From NCBI GenBank assembly GCA_034509755.1, contig CM067559.1, positions 17,218,501 through 17,282,500 of the forward strand: a DNA stretch of 64,000 nt. Reading direction: 5' to 3'. The position numbers were made by a program, and so were the translations under genes. Below the pieces are notes generated by a model. The model searched no databases and was not told where the DNA came from. It saw only the letters and a program-made list of their open reading frames with translations. Of the stretch, positions 1 to 11,755 are shown piece by piece (within the stretch, counting starts at the first letter, position 1; each line of letters begins with the position of its first letter). Origin of the DNA: Anisodus tanguticus. Its lineage: Eukaryota; Streptophyta; Magnoliopsida; Solanales; Solanaceae.

Positions 1-1268
1 TCCCGTGCCTGAAATGGTTGGATAGAAACATTAGCTAACAGAAAATTACAACATAAAGTCCAAAAATATAATATCAAGAGAACTACTCCAAATAGAAATG
101 AACAAAATTGAGTTGAAAATCTTTCAAAATTCATATCAAGGCTGAATGCTTCCTCAAACGAAAATGAGCTCCGCGATCCAAACTCATCACATAAAATTAG
201 AAGTATACAGGCTAATTAAAAAAAATTAAAGAAGTGACTTTTGAATGAATGGGGTAAATAAATAAAATGAGGAGGAAAAAGTACATAAAAGAATATAATA
301 TGAATTAAAATTTTATTATGTATGTCCCATTATGCCGCTTCTTTTGTTGCTAGGGACTTAAAAATGAAAATAAAATAAAACTTAAGGTGAAATTTTACAA
401 TTAACAGCGGAATGGAGGTTTCAATAATTGAATTGCTGGTCCTTCCACGATTACATTATTGCTACTAATAAAGTTTTACGTACAAGAAATCACACACTAT
501 TAGTACTTAACAAAAAGAATGAGAACTCCTTACCGGTTGTCACTCAGTGAAAGTCACACAAGTTCTCTTAATTTTCTTCTTTTCCTTCCAGCCATGGCTA
601 CAAGAGTGTATGTTTTCAGTGTGGGAGAACACACAATTTCATTTATCTTCAATATATAGAAAAAGAACAATATATTGTATTAAATAGACAAGGATAGAAA
701 ATATCTCTACAGCTTTCAAACCATTTTTTTTTTTGGAATTGGTATATAAAAGGTTGAACTGTAACAGTCATGCTTGGAACTTTATTTCTTTCATTAACGT
801 GTGAACAATGAATATTTAGTTGCATTAAGTAGTAGTTTATATTGGCATCTATAAATTGCAGTTGGTAATTTTTTTTTAAACCAGAAAATGAGGAAAAAAA
901 CCAAAAAATTATAACAAAATATAAATAGAATCCTAACCATAGAAGGGTGTCACGTCACCTTATCTATGCATATCTTTATATTATATATAGATATAGATTC
1001 ATTTTTTTCCGGCCCTTTTTGATGTAAGGACAATTTTAAATTTATTTTTTTAGTAAATAACTTCAAAGATACTTAAGTCATTTTAATAGAAAAGTATTTA
1101 TTAACATTATTTTATCAAACACAACAACTACTTATGATCATATTCAATATTTGTATTCAAATGGTAACCGATAATCTACAATTTCTATTTTTGCACTTAA
1201 AAGTATTTTTTAACATTTGATATTCTAATCTGTTACTTTAATCAACCAATTCAAATGGGGCTCTAGGT
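1..1268. other. AT-rich spacer, no gene recognised
   Basis: No ORF, intron pattern or repeat terminus that I can support was found here. A pyrimidine-rich stretch followed by ccatggct near 590 could begin a very short ORF, but it closes after about 20 codons and resembles nothing I know. Confidence 0.5.
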
Positions 1269-1276
1269 ATTACTCA

Positions 1277-1662
1277 TAGAAGTGGCAAAATCAGCAGATA
1301 AAATCATGATCCACCCAACCCGTATAAATTTGGATGGATTAATATTCTTTAATTTTATTAACTCAGCCTATTTTGACCCGTTTAATTAAGTTCATTTAAA
1401 AACTGAGTTGATATATCACTCAGATTGACATATGAGAAACTTTATCTAAATATTTTTAAAAAGATAGTTTTTATTTAATATGTCATAACAACTTCTATTA
1501 AGAACTTATACAAATTATAAGAAAACAAACAAAAAATTTAAAATTTATTTAGAATTAAGCGGGTCAGATTATGACCCGATTTTTAGACCATTCAAGCCTA
1601 ACCCATTTTGGCCAATTTTGATATGCCTAATTTCAGCTCAACCCACTCATTTGACACCCCTA
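1277..1662. mobile_element. hAT-type MITE (386 bp)
   Basis: The right end, read inward on the minus strand, begins TAGGGGTGTCAAATGAGTGG, a typical plant hAT terminus. The left end begins TAGAAGTGGCAAAAT, an imperfect inverted copy. The flanks carry an 8-bp direct duplication with one mismatch (ATTACTCA at 1269-1276, ATTACTCC at 1663-1670), the size hAT transposases generate. Internal subterminal stretches of GGGTCA / TGACCC type (GACCCG near 1376, GGGTCAGATTATGACCCG near 1561) also pair. There is no coding capacity, so it is a non-autonomous derivative. Confidence 0.8.
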
Positions 1663-1833
1663 ATTACTCCTATTAAATAAAGTGAAAATCATTTTTTTTT
1701 GCACGGATTTCCCTTCAAAGGAATTGGTCTTTAATTTTCCCCCCTCAAATTTGGATTATTTAATTTAAATCCTTCGCTAATACCCCAAGGTTTCAGGTTC
1801 GAACTCTTGCTCAGTCAAAAATAAAAAATAAAA

Positions 1834-2022
1834 ATTGCAAGGTTGAGTTTGCACTCGCAAGACAGAGTTTGCCTTATGCCTGACCTTAAGACAAACTCTG
1901 CCGGATAAGGCATAATTTGTAGGCACTCTGCCGGGATAAGACATAATTTGCAGGTTAAGGTAGAGTTTGAAACTCTGTCTTCAGGCATAGTTTGCAGGCA
2001 AATTATGCCTTGCGAACTCCAA
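1834..2022. repeat. AGAGTTTGCC / GGCATAA short direct and inverted repeats
   Basis: Short modules such as AGAGTTTGCCTTATGCC, CAAACTCTGCC and GGCATAATTTG recur in both orientations, so the stretch could fold extensively. The same vocabulary fills 34334-34975. It lies about 450 bp upstream of the helicase start codon. I do not know a named family for it; it may be the remains of a foldback or MITE-like repeat. Confidence 0.65.
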
Positions 2023-2175
2023 ACTTGCGAATTTGTTTTTAGTTTTTGCCTGAGCGAGAGTTCGAATCTGGAATCCATGAATTTTAGTCGAAAATTAAAC
2101 ATTCTCAATTTGAGGGATCCAAAATAAGGCATTCCTGCCAATTGCTCAATCTTTTTAAAGACATCAATGTTTTGT

Positions 2176-2318
2176 TGGGCTAGTTTGACTATAACACAAG
2201 CAAGTCCAGCCCATTTTACAACTAACCTACCCATTCCAATCCAAGCAAACCTCAGCCCAACTTATATGCATCTTGGACTCTCTAATCTAGTTAGTGCTCT
2301 TCCTCTTCTTAAACCCTT
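2176..2318 (+). promoter_or_regulatory. Site II and telo-box elements of the helicase promoter
   Basis: TGGGCT at 2176-2181 and its reverse complement AGCCCA at 2208-2213 and 2254-2259 are Site II type elements, which are bound by TCP factors and enriched in plant genes for mitochondrial and ribosomal proteins. AAACCCTT at 2311-2318 is a telo box, often found with Site II. Both fit a nuclear gene for a mitochondrial RNA-handling protein. Their function here is inferred from position and motif only; no clear TATA box was seen. Confidence 0.5.
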
Positions 2319-2322
2319 GACA

Positions 2323-2342
2323 ATACATACATACATACATAC
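2323..2342. repeat. (ATAC)5 microsatellite
   Basis: Five perfect ATAC units lie in the probable 5' leader of the helicase gene, about 140 bp before its ATG. Confidence 0.9.
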
Positions 2343-2478
2343 ACCAAAACCCCTTTCTTTCTCCCAAAACCTCAACAAAATATCTCCAACGCCTATTATT
2401 CTTTCCAAAGATCATACTCCAACCGCCTTTCATATCTTGCTGGTGTAAAATCATTTGATCTTTTCATATTGGGCAAAA

Positions 2479-5400
2479 ATGAATAGCCTTATTCTCTTGA
2501 AAAAGTCTTCTTCTTTACATGCTTCCAGCAAAAGGGTTGCTCTTAGTGCCCTTACCCATCTATTATTCTCCTCCTCCCCATCGAAGTTCATTTCCGGAAA
2601 TACCCTTCTAACTACTACATCAAGAACTGGTGGGAAATGGGTTGAGAGTAAATTTGGAGTTTCTTCTATAAGAGGGTTTCACTCAAGTGGTTATTTACAA
2701 GCTGGATATGCCGTGGCGGATTTACCTGAGGATGATGAAGGGCTTGAGATATCGAAACTTGGTATTTCTCAAGAGATCGTTTCTGCTTTGGCTAAAAAAG
2801 GAATTACTAAGCTCTTCCCTATTCAGGTTATTATTCCTGCCCACAAAGCAACTATCATTTCAATTTAGGAAAAAATGTTTTTGTAACCCTTTTAGGGTTC
2901 ATTGTTAGAGGTAATTTCTGCGTACATCTTACGAACCCCACTTTGTTGAATTACACGGGTATGTTGTTGTTGTTAGGGTGGCGTTTGTATGATTCAAAAT
3001 GTTTTACTTTAGCAAATACTCCCTCTGTCCCAATTTGCTTGACTTGGCACAACTTTTAATAAAGAAATTACTACTCTCCATCCCAATATAAGTGTAGTAG
3101 TTTGACTTGGTACAGAGTTTAAGAAACATATGGAAATTTTTTAATCTTGTTGTCTTAAATTACTTGCCTTTGAATTGGAAAACTTACTAAATATAGAAAG
3201 ATACTCTTTTTGGGACAAACCAAAAAGTAAAATAAGACACTTAAATTGGGACGGAGGGAGAGGGAGTAATACTTTTGAAATGTGTGGTCTAAAACAAACC
3301 TTAGATATTTGTGTGGCTATAAATCATTTCATTAAGTACTAGAGTTGTTTTTAGCTTTTAGGGTGCGTTTATGTGATTCAAAATGTGTTCACATGGGGTG
3401 TTTTCTTGGAAATGTTTTACCTTAGCAAATAAAATAAGTTTTTGTATTACTCCCTCTGTCCCATAAATTTGTGGCATCCCTTGGAATTTGAGAGTCAAAG
3501 GAGTTTTTCTTTGACCACAATTTTTTCATGTGTCTTTTAAACATTGTGAATTGGAGATTATTGTGACTATTTACATAGTTTTCAAATATGTAAATTTTAT
3601 CTAAAAAAACTTAGATTCTTTGTTTGAAGACAACAGTCAAAATTAATAGGTTTTGTTCTCGAAATTTGAACCGTGCCACATAAATTGGGCGCAGAGGGAG
3701 TTCTTTCCACTATTTGATTAGGTACAAACTTAAGTGATACTACCTTTGTTTCAATTTGTTTGGCTTAGTTTGACTTGGAAGAGGGTTAAGAAAATAAAGA
3801 AGACTTTTCAATCTTGTGGTCTTAAATAATTTAAAGATGTGTGTAATGTACTGGAATATCATTTGGTCTTAAATATGTCATGTAGGATGTTGCTGGTAAA
3901 GAGTTGCTAAATATAGAAAGTGACATTCTTTTTTTGAAACATACTAAAAAGGAAAGCAAGACAAACAAATTGAAATAGAGGGAGTATATGGTAATCATAC
4001 TGTATTAAATGACAGTGTCAATGTGTTGATTGAGTCAAGTTATATGGGTTAAAGAGTTGGATATATAATGACATCAAGTGAAATGATGCCATTTTCCACC
4101 AATAGAGGAATATGTTGGTACCTTTATAAATCTAATTTTGTCTTCATATGAATATATGTTCATTGGAGAAAATATTTTTGCCATACCAAACAAACCATTA
4201 ATGTGGTTCTGGTTGTCTTTTTGTTGATGAGGTTAAATATTATTTAGGGATGAGTAAAATAGAGTTGTATGGTGTACTCTCACGGTGTTGGTCGGCTAGT
4301 TTTTGTAATAACGCACTTAACATCTTTATAATGGTGCACCTTGTCTATTTCCATGTTACCTCCCACTAACACAGGTATCGAGTAATTATGAGAAAGACTT
4401 ACACTAACACAGGTACCGAGTAATTATGACAAAGGCTTAGGCAGATGTGAAGAAATCACCTAGTTTTTTTCTCTCTGCTCGAATTTTAACTTTGGCTCAA
4501 TCACATCATTGACTTGCAAGGCGACACCCTTGGTTGCATAGTAAGGCGCTTGCTTAACATATCAAGATTTTCTCCTCTTGAAGTCCAGGCGCTTAACATA
4601 TCAAAAATTTCTCCTCTTGAAGTCCTGTTTAGAATGATCTGTCCACTTGTTTTAGTTTGTGGAATGAGCTTAGTTTAGTCATGTACAGCTTGTTTTTATG
4701 CATAGCCTTATGTTACTTTGGTCATGAGATGCAAGGCAAAGAGAGGTGCGGACTTAATTCTTTTTGGGTTGTGCAGAGAGCTGTTCTGGAACCAGCAATG
4801 CAAGGATCTGACATGATTGGTAGAGCTAGAACTGGAACTGGGAAGACACTAGCTTTTGGCATTCCCATCATGGATAAGATCATTCGCTTCAACGAGAAGC
4901 ATGGGTTCGTTCAGTCTGCTTTCTCTCTGGGCTTTTATATTAGTAGTATTAATATGCTAGCAGCATAATGTATTGATTTGTCATCTGCTAGGTTTGGCAA
5001 GTGTTAAAGTTTGATTCTGGATATTTGTTGCGAATGTGAAACTTGTTGCCGTTGTAAAATACTAAAATTATGCTTATTCTCAATTATGCAGACGTGGAAG
5101 GAATCCTTTGGCTTTAGTCTTGGCGCCTACAAGAGAACTTGCGAAACAAGTGGATAAAGAATTTTTTGAGTCTGCTCCTGGTCTCGATACCCTGTGTGTT
5201 TATGGTGGTGTTCCCATTTCACGCCAAATGAGTTCCCTTGATAGGGGAGTAGATATTGTTGTGGGAACGCCAGGTCGGATTATTGATCTGCTGAAGAGGG
5301 GTGCTTTGAATTTGGCAGAAATCCAGTTTGTCATTCTAGATGAAGCTGATCAAATGCTTAATGTGGGGTTTGCGGAGGATGTTGAGACCATTTTAGAAAG

Positions 5401-8400
5401 TGTTCCGCAGAAGCATCAGACATTGATGTTTTCAGCCACAATGCCCGGTTGGATATTGAAAATTACCAACAAGTTCCTGAAGAATCCACTTCACGTCGAT
5501 CTTGTGAGGCCAAAGTGCTCAACATTTTAATGCAATTTTCCTTTTTAATTTTTGAGAACCTTGGAGGCTAATTTTTCAAATAATTTTTCAACATCCCAGG
5601 TAGGAGATTCTGATCAGAAATTGGCTGATGGGATTTCCTTGTTTTCAATTGCTTGTGAAATGCATCAGAAACCAGCAATTCTTGGACCTCTGATAACTGT
5701 ATGGAGATATATCCTCAGTCTCCTCTGTCCTACTTTATGGCCATCATATTGTTCCAAGTCGCACTCTATTTTTTCCCCCAAAATAAAGAGAATGGTCTTT
5801 CTGCTGTCTGTTTTTTTAATAAATTTTAATCTCTGAAACTAATTGAGCATTTCATTTCTGCAGGAGCATGCAAAAGGAGGGAAGTGCATTGTTTTTACTC
5901 AAACTAAACGTGATGCTGATAGATTGTCGCATGTAATGCAAAAGAGTTTCAAATGTGAAGCTTTGCATGGGGACATCTCACAAACCCAAAGGGAGAGAAC
6001 TCTATCAGGTTTTCGCCAAGGTCAATTCAATGTGTTGGTGGCCACTGATGTTGCTGCACGAGGACTTGATGTACCTAATGTTGATCTGGTTGGTCTTTTA
6101 TCCTAGTAATTGTGACATTTGTCAATAGATAGCCGAAGTGTCTGAAAGTGACTCTTTTCTACATATTTAAAGCAATAGTATACGAGCAGGGGTGAAACTA
6201 TGTAGAGCCAATGGGATTCAATTGATCCCCTTGTCAGAAATTTCACTGTGCAAATAGGGCAAGACCGAGTACTTTAATTGATAGACTATTGAATCCCCTT
6301 GAAATAAAGGAAGATTCTAGTTTAGTGGCAAATAAGTTTGAAATTTGCTTTAGGTCACAGATTTACTCCCAAATGTGATATTCTAGTAATTTTTTGAATT
6401 TCCTGCATAAATACCTGACTCACTGTATGTGAGCGCAAATCAATATTGTTCTACAATATAACTTTAAGCATGCTACGTCGGTCAATATGATTCTTTACAC
6501 CCCCACCCACATGTCATTATATTATTGAGTCATGTATGCTGTGTGTTTAGCTTTTCACCTAAATCATGATGTCTGAAACTTTCTAGGAGAGGGGAACAAA
6601 TAACTGAAAGCAGTGTTTGGCTAGTGCATCAAGTCTGCTGTGTGCCAGGATAATAATTGAATATTACAAAATAAATTAGCAAATGAAATAGGATGTGGCC
6701 AAAGTACGTGAAATGCTTCTGAGGAGATCTCTGCTTTTTATGCCAGACGACACCAAATGGATATCATGAGAAATTTCTGGTTATTGAGAGTCCAATTGCA
6801 GTCTGCTTTTTGTCTTTTTCCTTCTGAAGTTGAAGTAGGTAATTTTTTGCTCAGGTAGTACATTATGAGCTTCCAAACTCTTCAGAGATCTTTGTTCATC
6901 GATCCGGTCGAACTGGACGTGCTGGGAAGAAAGGAAGTGCAATTCTGATACATTCTTCAGGCCAACATAGGGATGTGAAAGGTATTGAACGCGATGTGGG
7001 ATGCAGATTTATCGAGGTAAGACTGCTAATATCTGTGATGCTCTTACTTTTTGATAGCCTCAATTCATATTTTACCCACATTGTCATTTATGATTGCACT
7101 GGTGAATGTGAACCTCAGTTGGAGAAAACAACTTTATGCTCGAGAAGACTATAACTGCTGTGTGAGTTGTGACTGCTATAACTGTTAGTGCTAAATTTCA
7201 TGGCGTCCATAAATTGAATACTTTAATAAAAATCAAAAGTTCTTGCCGCCAAATATTTTATGATTGCAGTGAAAATAGCGCAATGCATTGTTTACTTTGA
7301 TCTTTCAGACATTGTCAGCCTTCTTTTCACTTACTGTCACTATTACTTTTGAAGATATGGCTCAATAATTTCAACGTACTAACTCAAGCAGATATCTTTA
7401 CCTTGGGTGCCTTGTAAAATCATGCAACAGAAAATGGGATATTAGGGATAGTTTTAGTTGGAATGCGGTAAAATGGATGTAGTTAGATCTAGTACTTACT
7501 ATATGAGGGAGATGCGGTGGTGTGCAATTATTTGAATACTAATGTTGACAAACTAAAGTTTGTACTAAATTTCATGTAGACCTTTGAAGTAGTTCACGTT
7601 CTTGTGTCATTTACTTCATGGAGCACGATTTCTCACTATCTATATCTTCTGTGTCTTGCCATTTTGTTGAGAGAGTGACAATCGGGGGTTGAATCTTTAT
7701 TTGCTTGTGTGGTTCAAATTCAGTGGTTTTCTATTTTCTATCACTATCTTCATTGATGTAGATCATTACTTAAATTGTATAATATTGAATTGTGAGAGTA
7801 TATAGACTGGAATGGAGCTGAAAATGAAGCAGCTTATAGTTGGCTCCAGTGATTTTCTAATCTTTTCAAATAAGAATCATAATACTCCTGTTCTTGCTTG
7901 GCTGAATTAGGTGAATTGTAGAGCTAGTTGTTACCAAGAGTTATTTTCTCATCTTATCGAATTATCTTATTTTCATGTATTTGCTGTAAAAAGCTTCCAA
8001 GGATAGAAGTAGAGGCTGGAGCAACAGACATGTTCAGTGACATGGGCAGAGGTGGTGGCCGATTTGGCTCTTATGGTGGAGGCATGGGAAGTGGTCGGTT
8101 TGGTGATTCAGGTCGTTCTGGTGGCTATGGAAATTCTGGCGGCAGGTTTGGTGGGCAAGGTGGATTTCCTGGTCGAACAGGTGGATTTGGTGGATCTAGT
8201 TCTGGACGATCAGGGGGTGGCTTTGGTGGACCGAGCTCAGGCCGCTTTGGTGGTTCTGGAGACATGCGTGACTCCAATCGTCAGGGAGGATTCGGTAATT
8301 TTGGGGGTTCAGATAGTAGTGGTGGTTTTGGAAGTTCAAATCGGACAGGTGGCTTTGGAAACTTTGGGAGTTCAGATCGCTCAACTGGTTTTGGAGGATT

Positions 8401-8527
8401 TGGCTCAGGACGCTCTAGTGGATTTGGTGATTCACGTTCTGACAATGAAAAACGTTCGAACCATTTTGATGGCTTTGGAGATGGCAAGGCTAGTGGTGGC
8501 CAAGGTTCTGGGAGGAAATTTTTCTAG
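2479..8527 (+). CDS. Mitochondrial DEAD-box ATP-dependent RNA helicase, PMH/RH53-like
   Basis: Seven exons joined by GT-AG introns give a 635-residue protein: 2479-2826, 4777-4904, 5092-5503, 5600-5698, 5864-6088, 6855-7016, 7994-8527. The N-terminus (about residues 1-75) is rich in Ser, Arg and Lys with few acids, like a mitochondrial presequence ending near RGFHSS. Then come the Q motif (FPIQ 113-116), motif I ARTGTGKT (133-140), Ia PTREL (171-175), Ib TPGR (218-221), II DEAD (242-245), III SAT (273-275), V ATDVAARGLD (389-398) and VI HRSGRTGR (419-426). From about residue 474 the tail is a Gly/Phe/Arg/Ser-rich GGFG-type repeat. Arabidopsis PMH1/PMH2 (RH9/RH53) have this build and act in mitochondrial RNA folding, splicing and complex assembly. 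The ATG at 2479 is the first in frame giving the presequence. All motifs are intact, so the gene is probably functional. RH9 and RH53 are paralogues, so the exact symbol is uncertain. Confidence 0.95.
2906..2974 (+). mobile_element. Au-type SINE, 3' relic in helicase intron 1
   Basis: A stretch with TCTGCGTACATCTTACGAA, then CCCCACTTTG, ATTACACGGGTATG and a TTG-repeat tail matches the 3' half of the Au SINE as I know it from Solanaceae and grasses. The 5' half is missing or unrecognisable. It sits just inside intron 1, 80 bp from the donor site. Confidence 0.6.
3019..3266. mobile_element. Stowaway-type MITE 1 in intron 1
   Basis: The ends are CTCCCTCTGTCCCAATTTG and its imperfect complement (AAATTGGGACGGAGGGAG plus an extra AGGGAG), flanked by TA on both sides as for Tc1/mariner-derived Stowaway elements. 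A second CTCTCCATCCCAATATAAG start lies inside at about 3075, suggesting a nested or duplicated end. No coding capacity. Confidence 0.8.
3450..3700. mobile_element. Stowaway-type MITE 2 in intron 1
   Basis: It begins with CTCCCTCTGTCCCATAAATT after a TA and ends with AAATTGGGCGCAGAGGGAG. The right target base pair reads TT rather than TA. The interior has the 'ttgaccacaa...gtcaaaattaatag' pattern of this family. Confidence 0.72.
3740..3984. mobile_element. Stowaway-type MITE 3 in intron 1
   Basis: It begins CTACCTTTGTTTCAATTTG and ends CAAATTGAAATAGAGGGAG, with TA on both sides. It lies 39 bp after the previous copy, so three elements of one broad family sit within 1 kb. Confidence 0.75.
4364..4439. 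repeat. Tandem duplication, 38 bp x 2, intron 1
   Basis: Two adjacent units start CACTAACACAGGTA and differ at only a few positions (TATCG/TACCG, GAGAAAG/GACAAAG). Confidence 0.85.
4552..4627. repeat. Tandem duplication, 39 bp x 2, intron 1
   Basis: Two adjacent units start GCTTAACATATCAA and contain TTTCTCCTCTTGAAGTCC, about 150 bp before the exon 2 acceptor. Confidence 0.85.
6185..6480. repeat. Possible dispersed repeat in helicase intron 5
   Basis: The stretch with 'ggggtgaaactatgtagagc' and 'ttcaattgatccccttg', then 'gactattgaatcccc', resembles a dispersed repeat I recall from Solanaceae genomes. Boundaries and target duplication are not clear, so this is a weak call. Confidence 0.3.
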
Positions 8528-9490
8528 TTTTTCTGTAAGGCAAGTTCCTTGTTCTCCACTGTCGAATTTGATACTGTCATCCATATGTTAATTGATAATT
8601 CTCCACTTGTTCCTACTTTTATACAAAATTGTTAAGCAGGACTTTCTACTATTGCAACAATAACAATAATAATCATAATAATACCAACAACTGAACACAG
8701 AAATTGGAAAATAGGAAATAGAGGGTTTTTGATTTAACAATCAAAAAAAGAAAACTTGAGTCTTTGATATATCAAGCACGTGTGGCTGGTCTGTTATACG
8801 GTGCATCATGCATGTGTTTTGAATTGTTTGCCCCTTCTAAGAATGGTTGTATGGATTTGAAATAGTTTCAGCTATAAAAGCTTTCTAAAGGTGCCTGTTG
8901 TCAAAACGGACATAAAACATCTTAGAACGGAAAGGATATTATGGTCAACTCACAATTCTCTTCCAGATATAAAATGAGAAGTGTTTATCCCACTTTGATT
9001 GGTTCGTGATTGGTTCATCACCAGTTTCTGTGACTGTTGAAACCTGTGGATATGCTGTAACTGTAGCCATACCCGGATGTTGCATGTGGTTGTTTTACCT
9101 ATTTTGTCCCATGTTGTTCCCTATTCGAGAAAAATATGGGGGGAGGATTAACCGGAGATATTTCATTTGTTTTGTATGTAAGTGAATGGAACTCTGCATT
9201 TTGCCCCTAGGATTATGTTTTGATGTAATGCACTGGTTGGTTTAACAGGCATGGACACTGTGAATATGGCTATTGGGAATGACCATGAAGAGACGAATGC
9301 GCGACTGATATCCAATTTGTGAAAGCATCTGTGTTGATTATGAGGCTGTGTTTAGAATTGCAGTAGCTCCAGAGAATATTTTAACTCAAATGCTATATGT
9401 AATCTTTAGCTATCAAGAAAGCCGTTCTTTTGTTGCCCACTATTATATCGTCTCTTTAGTCATAATTTTTGTCTCAAGCTTGATATGAAG
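8528..9490 (+). other. Helicase 3' untranslated and downstream region, possible 3'-UTR intron
   Basis: The stop codon is followed at once by TTTTTCTGTAAGG, which contains a plausible 5' splice site at about 8536, and GGTTTAACAG at about 9249 is a plausible acceptor. A 3'-UTR intron of roughly 0.7 kb is therefore possible. RNA evidence would decide. I see no other gene here, and the polyadenylation site cannot be fixed. Confidence 0.35.
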
Positions 9491-9933
9491 TTGTGTTGCC
9501 TGAGCTTATTGATTGAAATTCTGCAGTATGCAGTGACAGTTTAGATATTTTAATCTCAGTTTCTAAAAAACTATGTACCAGTATTTACTTTCGGATTAAT
9601 GTACTAATTGTATATATGATGCTTGGATTTCTCATTTCAATAGGAGATAAGGGTGTGACAGAAACTTTGGTGGGTGTTTACATTCGATTGATGTTCATAT
9701 ATATATGCCGGGATGTGGGTTAATTTTTCGAATAAGAATTGTCAAGTGCAGTGAATTATTTCTTTATAAAGCCAAAATAAATATCTTTCATTCCGTTGTA
9801 GATGCTTTCATTTCATAACAAGCTACCTAAAATCTCTACAAGCAGGAATATTAAGTTACTTAAACACCCAAGGGTGTCAGCAGGCTGGTGAGATTATGAA
9901 GATTACGAAGGTGTCAGCCAGGCTGCCTGGTTA

Positions 9934-10250
9934 TTGAAAGTTTTATGCGAATATGATTTTTCACCATCACTTTGTACGAATTATTATTACGCAACTGCCA
10001 TTATCGCCCACCACCACCATATTAACACATCAACCACTTTCATGATAACAACTATCATCATTGCCAATAACCAATCTTACCTTACAACAACCTCTGCTGA
10101 CCACTGTTATTGTTGCCGATTACCATCACTTATTGCCTATCATCATTTGTTTCATACAACGGTTAACACCACTGAATACCACTATCAACCATCACCATAC
10201 AACCTAATAATTTATGGCTATAATATCTAAATTTTAATTTTATATTTAGA
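9934..10250. repeat. Cryptic trinucleotide-biased region (CAT/CAC/AAC/ATT)
   Basis: One strand is strongly biased to CCA, CAT, AAC and ATT triplets without perfect tandem order, then turns to ATATTTAGATTTA repeats up to about 10290. The 98-codon ORF across it is a composition artefact rich in His, Thr, Ile and Tyr. From here to about 11100 I see no gene. Confidence 0.5.
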
Positions 10251-11755
10251 TTTAAATACAACATCTTAATATTTAGATTTAGACATTTTCATCATAATCA
10301 GAAAAAACATTCTTTAGATGGAACCCATAACTAATACATAACTTCACCCCCTATTTATTGCTTAATCATGATAAATTAATGTAGTTTGAAATAAACCTTT
10401 TTTAGTGTGGTGAGTTTTTATCATCAATCATCGTGGTTACCTCAATAGTAGTTTTTTTTTCTGTTGAGAAACTAGAAATTTATTCAAACATAGTAAGGTT
10501 CATCCAAACTAGTACAGAGAACACAGTTAAGTCGCGAATAGCGTTACAGTTGCCAAGATTGGCTAATCCTACAAGCTTTTTCTATTACAAGTTTCAGAAA
10601 AGAAACTCCCTTGTCCGATCATTCGATATAGTTATATCGAAATTTTCCCAAATTATAGATAATTTTTTGTAAAAATAATATAATATATCGCCAGAAATAT
10701 TGAAAATAATCCACTACCGTTTGTCCACAATAAGTTCTCTTAAATACTTTATCAATATTTAGCTTATACCAGCCAGTAGGTGGTTTGTGCTATTGTATAT
10801 GAACAACGAACATTCTTGGAGGTGTTATTTGATATTCGATCAAAAATGCATATATTTATCCATTGCTTGCCTCACATATTAATACTTTTAATCGTCGTTT
10901 GAATATTAATTATAGTGATTTATGCTAATAATAAATTGTTACTACGTAAGTATAAAGCGGTGTGAAGATAAAAAGATTTAGAGCAAATCTAAATACAAAG
11001 TGAGAAGTTGCGAAAATTGGAGGAAGCTTTCGTGGAATTGAAATTACAAAACAAGAAAAAATGAATGAAGACAAAGTAAAGACGAGGGGGACATAATGAT
11101 TACCATCCAATGATTGGGCTTATGATTAGATCAAGTGAACTAAATGAAGCAATTTGAAAGCAATGCAAAAGAGAAAACTTACCTGGCAGATGAAGACGTC
11201 CTGAGCAGCAAAGCGGAGGAAAAAATGTTTCCTGGAATTCTTGCCAGGCGCGACGCGCAGCGCCTCGCGTCCTGCATCGCGCCAGGCTATTTTTAGCTGA
11301 AAGTTTAGTTAGTATTTTTTAAGGGTAGTTCGGTCCAGGTTTACTTGTACATGGTATAAATACATTATAAACTCATTTCTGAGATGAGAGTTCACACTTT
11401 TGACTTAAGGAACGTTTGGAGCCGCCGTTGAGGCTGGGGATTATTTGATTTTACCTTTTCTTCTCCTTACTACTAGTTTTTATGTTTCTTTGTATGAATT
11501 GTGATTTTTCTTCCATGTCTATGTGGAGCTAAACTACGCGTTCTAGGGTTGTGGTAAATCATAAATATCGGTGTTTGATGATTATTTCTTATCTTAATAC
11601 GAGTTATTGATTTTGATTGTTTCTTTAACTCTGTGCATAATTGCTTGATTGTTTGGCCAACAGTTAAGTTCTATCAACTATCTAATATACGTGCTTGGGA
11701 AAGATGTTAGATTAGAAAAGAGGTAAAAAGGGCGTGATTTGATTATTCCTACAGT

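Noticed and set aside
593..660. Short ORF after a splice-acceptor-like pyrimidine tract and ccATGGc
   Set aside because: It closes after about 22 codons and has no supporting exon.
1815..2234. 139-codon minus-strand ORF upstream of the helicase
   Set aside because: It runs through the AGAGTTTGCC repeat and into the promoter; no family resemblance.
8037..8591. 184-codon + strand ORF overlapping the last helicase exon, and minus-strand ORFs there
   Set aside because: They are shadows of the Gly-rich repeat in other frames.
9934..10230. 98-codon His/Thr/Ile-rich ORF
   Set aside because: It is a product of a CAT/CAC-biased low-complexity tract.
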